A stretch of 8,101 bases of DNA from Thermococcus sp. (lineage in GTDB: Archaea; Methanobacteriota_B; Thermococci; Thermococcales; Thermococcaceae): the NCBI GenBank assembly GCA_027023165.1, contig JALVWX010000170.1:1-8101 (forward strand), given 5' to 3'. A program made the translations under genes and the position numbers. Shown here in pieces: positions 1-7,224 of this stretch. Under the pieces are notes generated by a model. It saw only the letters and a program-made list of their open reading frames with translations. It did not search any database and had not been told where the DNA came from. Numbering within the stretch: position 1 is the first letter of the stretch; each line of letters starts with the position of its first letter.

Positions 1-10
1 GTATCCTCAT
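1..10 (-). CDS. Start of the next gene in the permease operon (partial, only 3 codons visible)
   Basis: An ATG at 10-8 on the minus strand is followed by AGG ATA and then the window ends. It lies exactly 9 bases beyond the stop codon of the permease gene, and a GGTGG Shine-Dalgarno (19-15) directly abuts that stop. The permease start uses the same arrangement and spacing after the USP-like gene, which makes this a credible third member of the operon. The product cannot be identified from three codons (Met-Arg-Ile). Confidence 0.6.
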
Positions 11-19
11 ACGACCACC

Positions 20-1297
20 TCACAGTCCGTATCTAACCCATAGCATTAAACTGCCAACCGCGACGGTCGAGAACATTATCACGGCACCAACCTTCAGGAA
101 CTCGCCGAAGGTTATTCTAACGCCCTCTCTGTGGGCGATTCCTATAACGACGACGTTGGCGCTTGCTCCTATCGCCGTTCCGTTTCCTCCGAGACAAGCA
201 CCGAGCGAAAGGGCCCACCAGAGGGGGTATGTGTTCATGCTCGACCCCATCGCTTTTATCAGCGGAATCATTGTGGCCGTTAGAGGTATGTTGTCGACGA
301 TTGCACTGGATATTGCCGAGAACCACGAGATTACGAATATTGCCTGGGCTTCGCTGTGGATGAGGCCTATAATCTTTTCCGCAAGCGCATCTATGAACCC
401 TGTCTCTACCAGGGCACCGACGATGAGGAAGAGCCCGCCGAAGAAGAAGAGCGTTGCCCACTCGACCTTTTCAAGGGCCTTCTCCGGGGAGACCCCGCTC
501 CAGAGGAGCATTGCCGAGGCCCCTAAAAGCGCAACAACAGCTGGTTCAATGCCAATGGTATCGTGGAGAAAGAATCCCACCACTACAAAGAGTATCACAA
601 TCACGGACTTCCTAAAGAGGTCCTTATCTCTAATGGCATCTTTTTCATCCATAGACTGAATAACCGTCTTGATCTCAGCCAGATGGGGGGTATTAACACG
701 AATAGAGTTTTTATAAACTAGATATACGATAACAACGGTTATAACAAGGTCAACGAGAGCTATAGGCCCCATGTTCACGAGGAACTCGTTGAAACTGAGC
801 TTCGCAGCCGAGCCTATCATAATGTTCGGCGGGTCTCCTATCAACGTTGCGGTTCCACCTATGTTGGAGGCAAAGATTTCGGAGAGGAGAAAGGGGACGG
901 GGTTGACGTTCATCTTTTTAGTTATGTAAAGAAGCATCGGAGTTAGCAAAAGGACGGTCGTAACGTTGTCAAGGAAAGCACTCACAAGGGCCGTAACCAC
1001 CGAGAAGAGGAGGAGCACCTTCATAGGATTACCTTTCGACAGCTTTGCGGTCTTTATGGCGATGTACTCAAAGAGCCCGCTCTCCCTGGCGACGTTTACA
1101 ACCACCATCATCCCGGCGAGGAGGAGAATAGTTCCAAGGTCGAGGTACTCGGGAACCTTTTCCCAGGGCACTATACCCACCAGCAGAACAATGCTGGCAC
1201 CGACCATGGCGGCGACGGTTCTGTGAATTTTCTCCGTTATTATGAAGGTGTAAACTCCCAGAAAAACTGCGAGGGCTATGACCTCCTGCGCGTTCAT
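20..1297 (-). CDS. ArsB/NhaD-type (ion transporter superfamily) permease
   Basis: This is a polytopic membrane protein of 425 residues, the usual size for this superfamily. It shows the inverted-repeat architecture of ArsB/NhaD/citrate permeases. A half-repeat signature with an Asp-Asn pair followed by Thr and Pro occurs near 106-120 (SAFLDNVTTVLLLTP) and again near 331-345 (SAIVDNIPLTATMIP). Each is followed by a glycine-rich loop: GGTATLIGDPPNIMIG at 147-162 and GGNGTAIGASANVVVIG at 370-386. A charged cytoplasmic linker at about 200-230 separates the halves. Family members move arsenite, exchange Na+ for H+ or take up carboxylates; the substrate cannot be read from the sequence, and I see no ArsA or ArsR gene to argue for arsenite. 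The ATG has a GAGGTGG Shine-Dalgarno that overlaps the stop codon of the USP-like gene 9 bases upstream, so the two are cotranscribed and probably translationally coupled. Confidence 0.85.
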   Translation of the reverse strand: MNAQEVIALAVFLGVYTFIITEKIHRTVAAMVGASIVLLVGIVPWEKVPEYLDLGTILLLAGMMVVVNVARESGLFEYIAIKTAKLSKGNPMKVLLLFSVVTALVSAFLDNVTTVLLLTPMLLYITKKMNVNPVPFLLSEIFASNIGGTATLIGDPPNIMIGSAAKLSFNEFLVNMGPIALVDLVITVVIVYLVYKNSIRVNTPHLAEIKTVIQSMDEKDAIRDKDLFRKSVIVILFVVVGFFLHDTIGIEPAVVALLGASAMLLWSGVSPEKALEKVEWATLFFFGGLFLIVGALVETGFIDALAEKIIGLIHSEAQAIFVISWFSAISSAIVDNIPLTATMIPLIKAMGSSMNTYPLWWALSLGACLGGNGTAIGASANVVVIGIAHREGVRITFGEFLKVGAVIMFSTVAVGSLMLWVRYGL

Positions 1298-1301
1298 GGT
1301 A

Positions 1302-1308
1302 CCACCTC
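1302..1308 (-). promoter_or_regulatory. Shine-Dalgarno of the permease gene, overlapping the upstream stop codon
   Basis: The minus strand reads GAGGTGG here. Its first two bases are the last two of the TGA stop (1309-1307) of the USP-like gene, and the permease ATG follows after 4 bases. A ribosome terminating on the first gene is therefore placed on the initiation site of the second. Confidence 0.75.
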
Positions 1309-1852
1309 AGTAAACGATTACAGGTTTTTTAATGCCCTGAACGATTCTGAAAACGACGGGGCTAACCTTATGGGTTTTCACGCTCTCGGAACCGAAGTGC
1401 CGTGAAATAACAAGCAGGTCACGTTTCTCTGCCTCGCTTTCAACGAACTCCACCTTGTCGGCGAAGGTTACCCCCGTGGAGACGCTGAGGTCGAGTTTCG
1501 ATAGGGCTTTCTCTATCGTCCGAAGGAACTCCCTGCCGAGCGATTCCTCGCTCCTCCTGAAGACCCCTGCCTCTTCTTCTCCGAGGGTTTCCTTTATGAT
1601 GGAATAGATGGCTCCATCTATCACGTAAAAGGCGTCAATTCTGGCCTTTGGATACGCGGATAGAACCTCAAAGACCTCCTCCGGAACCTCACCGGAGAAC
1701 CTGTCGAGGATGAGTAAAACGGACTCAATCCCAGGAATCTTAAGCTCTTCCTCCGTGAGAAAGAACTCCCGATATGCCTCCATTATCTCCTCGTAGCGGA
1801 AACCCGCTATGTTCCTGAACCTTCGGAGAATGATCCTGCTGAAATCTACCAT
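1307..1852 (-). CDS. USP-like (universal stress protein fold) protein, 181 aa
   Basis: The C-terminal 140 residues look like a divergent UspA alpha/beta domain. A first strand (SVLLILD, 44-50) is followed by a second strand with a following Asp (DAFYVIDG, 73-80), a helical middle, then LLVIS (146-150) and the closing KKPVIVY strand (175-181), matching the PVLVV ending typical of USPs. The ATP-binding glycine signature G-x2-G-x9-G-S/T expected after the fourth strand is not present; that stretch (151-173) reads RHFGSESVKTHKVSPVVFRI then VQG, so nucleotide binding is doubtful. About 40 residues of basic, helical N-terminal extension precede the domain. The ATG at 1852 is chosen over one 12 bases upstream because GGGTGGGGG lies just before it and the TATA box predicts a transcript start near 1861. 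It is cotranscribed with the permease, and USP domains often accompany transporters; a regulatory role is inference. Confidence 0.65.
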   Translation of the reverse strand: MVDFSRIILRRFRNIAGFRYEEIMEAYREFFLTEEELKIPGIESVLLILDRFSGEVPEEVFEVLSAYPKARIDAFYVIDGAIYSIIKETLGEEEAGVFRRSEESLGREFLRTIEKALSKLDLSVSTGVTFADKVEFVESEAEKRDLLVISRHFGSESVKTHKVSPVVFRIVQGIKKPVIVY

Positions 1853-1883
1853 GCCCCCACCCATTCTCCTTTGGAAGGGGCTC

Positions 1884-1891
1884 TTTAAAAG
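1884..1891 (-). promoter_or_regulatory. TATA box of the USP-like/permease operon
   Basis: The minus strand reads CTTTTAAA here. The usual archaeal spacing of about 26 bases from the box centre puts the transcript start near 1861, giving a leader of about 9 bases that holds the GGTGGGGG ribosome site before the ATG at 1852. That start would exclude the upstream in-frame ATG at 1864. Confidence 0.6.
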
Positions 1892-1896
1892 GTTGT

Positions 1897-1911
1897 GTAA
1901 AGAAGGAAAAG
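1897..1911 (-). terminator. Weak T-rich terminator candidate after aIF5A
   Basis: Immediately after the aIF5A stop the minus strand reads CCTTTTCCTTCTTTA, an interrupted T-rich tract of the kind that ends transcripts in Thermococcales. No stem-loop is visible. It lies only a few bases upstream of the TATA box of the next operon, so some read-through is possible. Confidence 0.35.
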
Positions 1912-1913
1912 GC

Positions 1914-2324
1914 TCACTCGCCCTTGAGCTTCATTATCTTTATCCTGCCGAGGGTCTCCCAGTACTCGACGTTGATGCCTTCCTTGAGCTGGTCCTTGAT
2001 ATCGTCGGCGACGCCGCCCTCGATCGGGACGTCGTAAAGCTCGTAGGTCTCCATGTCCATGATCTGGACAGTGTCCGGGGTCATAGCGATGATCTGGGCG
2101 GTCCTCTTGTCGATGATCGGAACCTCAACCTCTGCGCTGGTGGGCTTGACTATGCTCCTGACCTTCTTGTCGAAGATTCCAACAGCCTCAATCCTTGCCT
2201 TGGCAGAACCGTGCTTGCCAGGCGAGGAAACGGTTATGTTCGCTATTCTGCATGGTTCTCCATCGATGAGGATGTACCTTCCCGGCTTGAGCTTGCTGAC
2301 CTGAACCTTGGTCTTGTCTCCCAT
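1914..2324 (-). CDS. eif5A: Translation factor aIF5A (hypusine-containing)
   Basis: This is the archaeal homologue of eIF5A, which binds near the ribosomal E/P site and relieves stalling at poorly reactive peptide bonds. The 136 residues match the usual archaeal length. The N-terminal SH3-like domain (about 1-70) carries the loop [12 protein letters not shown] at 33-44; Lys37 in GKHG is the residue converted to deoxyhypusine/hypusine from spermidine in this family. The C-terminal OB-fold domain covers about 73-136 and ends in [10 protein letters not shown]. The ATG at 2324 is preceded by a strong GGAGGT Shine-Dalgarno, and a TATA box lies at the right distance, so it is transcribed alone from its own promoter. 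The deoxyhypusine synthase gene is not in this window. Confidence 0.97.
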   Translation of the reverse strand: MGDKTKVQVSKLKPGRYILIDGEPCRIANITVSSPGKHGSAKARIEAVGIFDKKVRSIVKPTSAEVEVPIIDKRTAQIIAMTPDTVQIMDMETYELYDVPIEGGVADDIKDQLKEGINVEYWETLGRIKIMKLKGE

Positions 2325-2368
2325 TTCCCAAACCTCCTATAAGCGTTCTAAGACCGATTGGGAGGGGT

Positions 2369-2378
2369 CTTTAAAAAA
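2369..2378 (-). promoter_or_regulatory. TATA box of the aIF5A gene
   Basis: The minus strand reads TTTTTTAAAG. A transcript start near 2347 would leave a leader of about 22 bases containing GGAGGT. The upstream flank is an A/T-rich tandem repeat that also forms the 3' end of the NSS transporter transcript. Confidence 0.65.
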
Positions 2379-2406
2379 TTTTTGAAAATGAATTTGAAAA
2401 TGAAAA
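2371..2406 (-). terminator. T-rich terminator region of the NSS transporter gene
   Basis: Directly after the NSS stop codon the minus strand carries runs of four, four, and finally six T residues within an almost G-free stretch. Oligo-T tracts without an obvious hairpin are the usual termination signal in Thermococcales. The last T run is also part of the aIF5A TATA element, so the end of one unit and the promoter of the next are superimposed. Confidence 0.5.
2381..2404. repeat. Perfect two-copy tandem repeat of 12 bases
   Basis: TTTGAAAATGAA occurs at 2381-2392 and again, without mismatch or spacer, at 2393-2404. It starts 2 bases downstream (minus sense) of the NSS stop codon and ends a few bases before the aIF5A TATA box. 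Confidence 0.9.
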
Positions 2407-3786
2407 TCAGCGGCGGGACTTCAGGAGCATGCCGTTCATTGCCAGCGGAACGAAGAGAACGAGTCCGAGGAGGGCACCGACCTTCACCGCCGCAGAGGGA
2501 GAGGCAAAGGCATAGTAGAGGGTTACCAGGCCGGTTCCAACCAGGAGGGCTATGGAGACCCACACTCCAGCCCTGCTGTTGACAAGCTCCGAGGAGAGGA
2601 GCGGGTAGGCCTCGGCGGCGGCAACGAGGGCACCCACCGCGAAGGGCACCACGAGGAACATCATCCTGATGTCCATGATCACCATCGCGCCCGAAACGAC
2701 CATGCCGAAGAGGGAGATGAAGCCAAGGCTATGGGTTCTCCCGAGCTGCATGACCTCGGAGAGCATCTGGCTGCCCATCTCCATGAGGACGATTATCGTT
2801 GTGAGTCCCGCCAGATAGAGCGACAGCATCAGGAGGGCTATCAGCGTCGTATCTCCCGGGACGTTGCCGCGGAGAATCCGTGGGATGGAGTAGAAGACGC
2901 TTATCGAGTGAACGGGACTCTGGGTGCTGTTGGTGGTGTAGGTTTTGAGGTTTCCGAACATAATGGAAAGCTTTATTGTCTCCTCTGCCGGGATGTTGGG
3001 GTTGTGGAAGGCCTTCTGAACGGCCCCGTGGGCGACGCCGAGGGAGTACGCAACCGTGAACGCTGCGGCAAAACCCAGGATTATCTGGAGAACGAAAACC
3101 CCGGCCAAAACCTTCTTGAGGTCAAGCTCCTCGGGGGTAAAGCTTCCTATGACGTAGTAGACACCCGCACCGAGGCCGAAGGAGATGAACGTTGAGACTA
3201 TCATGTAGAGGATACCCTTAACGCTAAGGGGCTGACTGAAGGAGGTTATGGACGAAACTGCCTCGTGCATGTAGCGGAGGGCCTGCTCGGAGGTAACCGT
3301 GGAAAGGGCCTGCTCCCTGACCAGGAAAGCCGCCGCAATTGCAAAGAGGACGAAGAGGATTGAAACGATGGAGATGAACTCCAGGGTGTGCCCCTTTGCC
3401 ATGACGAGAAGCAGCATCACGAGGAGAATAGTGGCAACCGCTATGGCCAGGGTGTATGAGCTGCCAAGCCCGAGCATGAGGGCAAGGCCGTAGGAGGCGT
3501 AGTAGGTCGTGACGCCGAGCATTATCATCAGGAACATCAGCAGGACAAACGTCAGGGCGGGGATCCTGGCGATCTTGAACAGAAGCTCGTGTATCAGGTA
3601 GCGCGTCCGTTTTGTGCTCTCGGCCTCGCTGTATATCAGGAACATTGCCACGATCGACGGAACCAGCGATATGAGGAAGCCCTTCAGACCGAACGTTATG
3701 TAGTACTTTGGCAGTATAAGGAAGTTCCAGATGCCAAGGATGTATCCCGTTATCAAAAACGCCATTAAGAAGCTTATTCTTTTCAT
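2407..3786 (-). CDS. Divergent NSS/SNF-family sodium-dependent transporter
   Basis: This 459-residue protein has about 11-12 hydrophobic segments and a LeuT-like pattern. The first segment contains GYILGIWNFLILP (14-26), matching the broken TM1 of LeuT (GNAVGLGNFLRFP). The TM6-like segment has ISFGLGAGVYY (201-211), the TM7-like segment ends FYSIP (298-302), and the TM8-like segment has LYLAGLTT (323-330), matching FFAGLTSS. Family members couple Na+ to uptake of amino acids or related solutes; the substrate cannot be read here. By hand alignment the Na2-site residues (Gly14, Ala326, Thr329, Thr330) are kept, while Na1-site positions and the outer-gate Arg are replaced. The ATG at 3786 is preferred over the in-frame GTG at 3795 because that GTG lies inside the AGGTGGTG ribosome site. 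It has its own promoter and terminator and is flanked by translation genes. Confidence 0.75.
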   Translation of the reverse strand: MKRISFLMAFLITGYILGIWNFLILPKYYITFGLKGFLISLVPSIVAMFLIYSEAESTKRTRYLIHELLFKIARIPALTFVLLMFLMIMLGVTTYYASYGLALMLGLGSSYTLAIAVATILLVMLLLVMAKGHTLEFISIVSILFVLFAIAAAFLVREQALSTVTSEQALRYMHEAVSSITSFSQPLSVKGILYMIVSTFISFGLGAGVYYVIGSFTPEELDLKKVLAGVFVLQIILGFAAAFTVAYSLGVAHGAVQKAFHNPNIPAEETIKLSIMFGNLKTYTTNSTQSPVHSISVFYSIPRILRGNVPGDTTLIALLMLSLYLAGLTTIIVLMEMGSQMLSEVMQLGRTHSLGFISLFGMVVSGAMVIMDIRMMFLVVPFAVGALVAAAEAYPLLSSELVNSRAGVWVSIALLVGTGLVTLYYAFASPSAAVKVGALLGLVLFVPLAMNGMLLKSRR

Positions 3787-3797
3787 TTTCACCACCT
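3787..3797 (-). promoter_or_regulatory. Shine-Dalgarno deciding the NSS transporter start
   Basis: The minus strand reads AGGTGGTGAAA immediately before the ATG at 3786. The two GTG codons in this motif are in frame and could be mistaken for starts, but they form the core of the ribosome-binding site itself. Confidence 0.65.
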
Positions 3798-3831
3798 GGT
3801 GATTACTTCAGCGATGGTTTTAGGGAGGGAT

Positions 3832-3842
3832 AATATAAAAGC
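3832..3842 (-). promoter_or_regulatory. TATA box of the NSS transporter gene
   Basis: The minus strand reads GCTTTTATATT, close to the Thermococcales consensus. The predicted start near 3810 gives a leader of about 23 bases with the AGGTGGTG site. The box begins about 20 bases after the nep1 stop codon, and I see no clear terminator for nep1 between them. Confidence 0.7.
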
Positions 3843-3862
3843 ATTGTGTAACTGCGCCGGCC

Positions 3863-5591
<1,729 letters not shown>

Positions 5592-5621
5592 TTTCGACAC
5601 CGGTGGGATTAGGTTGAAGGC

Positions 5622-5629
5622 CTTTTAAG
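5622..5629 (-). promoter_or_regulatory. TATA box of the oxidoreductase/nep1 operon
   Basis: The minus strand reads CTTAAAAG followed by GCC. A start near 5600 would give a leader of roughly 8 bases before the ATG at 5591, or a leaderless message from the GTG at 5600. Confidence 0.55.
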
Positions 5630-5633
5630 CGCT

Positions 5634-5641
5634 CCCATGGG
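5634..5641. repeat. 8-base palindrome midway between the two divergent TATA boxes
   Basis: CCCATGGG is a perfect palindrome whose centre (5637.5) lies within about 2 bases of the midpoint between the leftward box (5622-5629) and the rightward box (5649-5655). The symmetry does not extend outward. A second palindrome, AAGGCCTT (5617-5624), overlaps the leftward box. Confidence 0.4.
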
Positions 5642-5648
5642 CCAAAGG

Positions 5649-5655
5649 TAATATA
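5649..5655 (+). promoter_or_regulatory. TATA box of the metallophosphoesterase operon
   Basis: The plus strand reads TAATATA after a purine-rich CAAAGG that could be the BRE. The normal spacing predicts a start at about 5678, which coincides with the in-frame GTG, so the message is leaderless or nearly so. Confidence 0.55.
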
Positions 5656-5686
5656 CACCCTCAGCCAAAAGGGTTCAGTGGATCCC

Positions 5687-6259
5687 ATGCTCGGCTTCCT
5701 GCGAAGGAGAAGGTTGAGGAAACTCCGCGAGTCCTCGGACGAGGCCCTCTTAATGCACATAGGGGACACTCCGGAGAGCGTTTATGACTTCTTGGGGAGG
5801 TTGATAGACGAGAACAGGCCAGACTTCATAGTCCACACCGGAGATCTAGCGGACAACGTGAAGCTGGAGAGGAGACCGGATCTGAGGCCGCTCTACCTCT
5901 CGGGTCTGAGGAAACTCGCACGGATCCTGAAACACTCTGGGGCAAAGCTTTACATCGTTCCTGGCAACGAGGATGATCCGATACTCCTGCAGGAGTTCTT
6001 CGGAGATTCTGTTGTGGAGCCGGGAACGGTGATCGAGATAGGAGGCAAGAAGTTCGCACTCGGCCACACATGGAAGGACGTCGCCGATAGGGAAGCAGAC
6101 TTCAGGCTCTACGGCCACAATTTCAAGATGATTCCCAGAGGGCTTAACGCCGTTCTCGGGGTCAACTTCGTCTTCCTGCCCAGCGGAAGGGCCGTTAGGG
6201 TCGATTATCCCGTTGGGACGGACACGATGAGGGGATACAAGCTCTGGAGGGGTCTGTAA
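5687..6259 (+). CDS. Divergent calcineurin-like metallophosphoesterase, incomplete first metal site
   Basis: This 190-residue protein has the five metallophosphoesterase blocks in order: LMHIGDTPES (D27), FIVHTGDLAD (G52-D53), IVPGNEDD (G93-N94), FALGHTW (H127) and LYGHNF (H144). Size and GNxD-type third motif resemble small YfcE/MJ0936-like phosphodiesterases. The first block normally reads Asp-x-His and the last Gly-His-x-His; here the first His is Pro29 and the last His is Phe146. By analogy with Mre11 these two positions serve only metal site 1, while all site 2 ligands (D53, N94, H127, H144) remain, so a one-metal enzyme or a binding protein is possible. The N-terminus is strongly basic (LRRRRLRKLR). 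ATG at 5687 is used; an in-frame GTG at 5678 would add three residues. The stop overlaps the start of the next gene by one base. Confidence 0.8.
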   Translation: MLGFLRRRRLRKLRESSDEALLMHIGDTPESVYDFLGRLIDENRPDFIVHTGDLADNVKLERRPDLRPLYLSGLRKLARILKHSGAKLYIVPGNEDDPILLQEFFGDSVVEPGTVIEIGGKKFALGHTWKDVADREADFRLYGHNFKMIPRGLNAVLGVNFVFLPSGRAVRVDYPVGTDTMRGYKLWRGL

Positions 6260-7224
6260 TGAGGCTGGTTCGTTTCGGGCCTTCCATCGTCTTTCTCATG
6301 GGCGATGTGGAGGGGATAAAGGAGGGTGTTAAGGCCACTTTCGGTGTCAACGAGGTTCCGGTCGATGAGGCCATAAGAAGCAGCAGCGAGTTTGAGACGG
6401 TGCTTTTCGTGACACCTCCCAGCGATTCAACCGTGCCGCCGGAGGAGGGTTTTCTGATACGTAGGGATGCCAAGGTGGTCCTTTCGGAGGTAGTGAACGG
6501 AAAGCTCCCGATCGAGAAGGTAGAGGCGGAGAGCACGATAATCCTGCTCCACATCCCTGAGAAGGTTGAGGACGCGCTCAAGCTGATCGCCGAGAGGTTC
6601 GGCGGCGAGGTCATGGGGCAGATGGAAGCCCTTGAGGTTGGAGAAGCGGGGGACACAGTTATCTCTGTAACCCGTAGGAAGCTGAACTCTCCGATAGGCC
6701 CCGAGGATATCGAGGGGGCGGTTCTCGTAAGGAGGTACTTCCTCGACGTTTACAGGGAACTTCTCATCGACCTGCCGGTCATGCTCTTCAAGCTCCTTCC
6801 CGAGTGGAACGAGCTGACGATAAAGATATACGACACAGAGAAGCGCTACGAAGAGAACATAGAGCGGCTTATGATGGTGATTGAAGACCTCGATTTGGGA
6901 TTCATCGTCGGTGAGGGCTGGGACTGGGACTATCCGAGGCCATTCATGCGTGTCCCGGTCTACAAGCTCAAGCTCCTAACTTGGGAGAAGCCCGAGCGCG
7001 TTAAATTCCTGCTCAAGGGGCTTGAGTACAGGGGCTACAAGAGGCTCTGTGACATAGACGTTTTCGTCGGCGGAAAAAAGATAGACTGGGTGGATCTGGG
7101 GAAGTACAAGTCCAAGTTCGAGTTGGCCAAGGCCGCCAGGGAGGAGCTTGAAAAACATCTCAGTGATGACGTTTTAAAGAGGCTGAGGGAGATAGAGGAA
7201 AGGCTCGCCCCAGAAGCTGATTAG
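6259..7224 (+). CDS. Conserved-looking protein of unknown function, 321 aa
   Basis: I do not recognise this protein. It is soluble-looking, with no signal peptide, membrane segment, zinc site or nucleotide-binding motif that I can see. Residues 1-140 read as alternating strands and helices (for example VLFVTPP at 48-54, TIILLHIPEKVEDALKLIAERFGG at about 93-116, shown here only by position and ends). A middle part (150-240) includes a Trp/Pro-rich stretch GWDWDYPRPFMRVP at 220-233. The C-terminus (about 283-318) is a charged helix that could form a coiled coil. Its ATG shares one base with the TAA of the metallophosphoesterase (TAATG), so translation is coupled and the two probably act in one process. 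Codon use is like its neighbours, so recent transfer is not suggested. It ends in a 4-base convergent overlap with the methyltransferase gene. Confidence 0.85.
   Translation: MRLVRFGPSIVFLMGDVEGIKEGVKATFGVNEVPVDEAIRSSSEFETVLFVTPPSDSTVPPEEGFLIRRDAKVVLSEVVNGKLPIEKVEAESTIILLHIPEKVEDALKLIAERFGGEVMGQMEALEVGEAGDTVISVTRRKLNSPIGPEDIEGAVLVRRYFLDVYRELLIDLPVMLFKLLPEWNELTIKIYDTEKRYEENIERLMMVIEDLDLGFIVGEGWDWDYPRPFMRVPVYKLKLLTWEKPERVKFLLKGLEYRGYKRLCDIDVFVGGKKIDWVDLGKYKSKFELAKAAREELEKHLSDDVLKRLREIEERLAPEAD
7163..7220 (+). ncRNA. Possible C/D-box guide RNA overlapping the 3' end of the unknown gene (speculative)
   Basis: A perfect C box GTGATGA (7163-7169), a CTGA at D' position (7183-7186, 13 bases later) and a CTGA at D position (7217-7220) span 58 bases, a typical archaeal size. 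Flanking bases 7158-7162 and 7221-7225 could pair at four of five positions. No convincing C' box is visible, and the bases are fully explained as codons, so this may be chance. Confidence 0.2.

Noticed and set aside
156..659. Open frame of 167 codons on the plus strand opposite the permease
   Set aside because: It is the complement of hydrophobic codons, low in complexity (Ser/Thr/Ile-rich), and lies wholly within a recognised transporter gene.
1853..1864. ATG at 1864 as start of the USP-like protein
   Set aside because: The predicted transcript start is near 1861, downstream of this ATG, and the adjacent GGAGA is too close to serve it; GGTGGGGG serves the ATG at 1852.
6195..6656. Minus-strand frame of 153 codons crossing the phosphoesterase/unknown gene junction
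   Set aside because: It spans the end of one gene and start of another on the opposite strand and is a Ser/Thr-rich shadow with no promoter or ribosome site.
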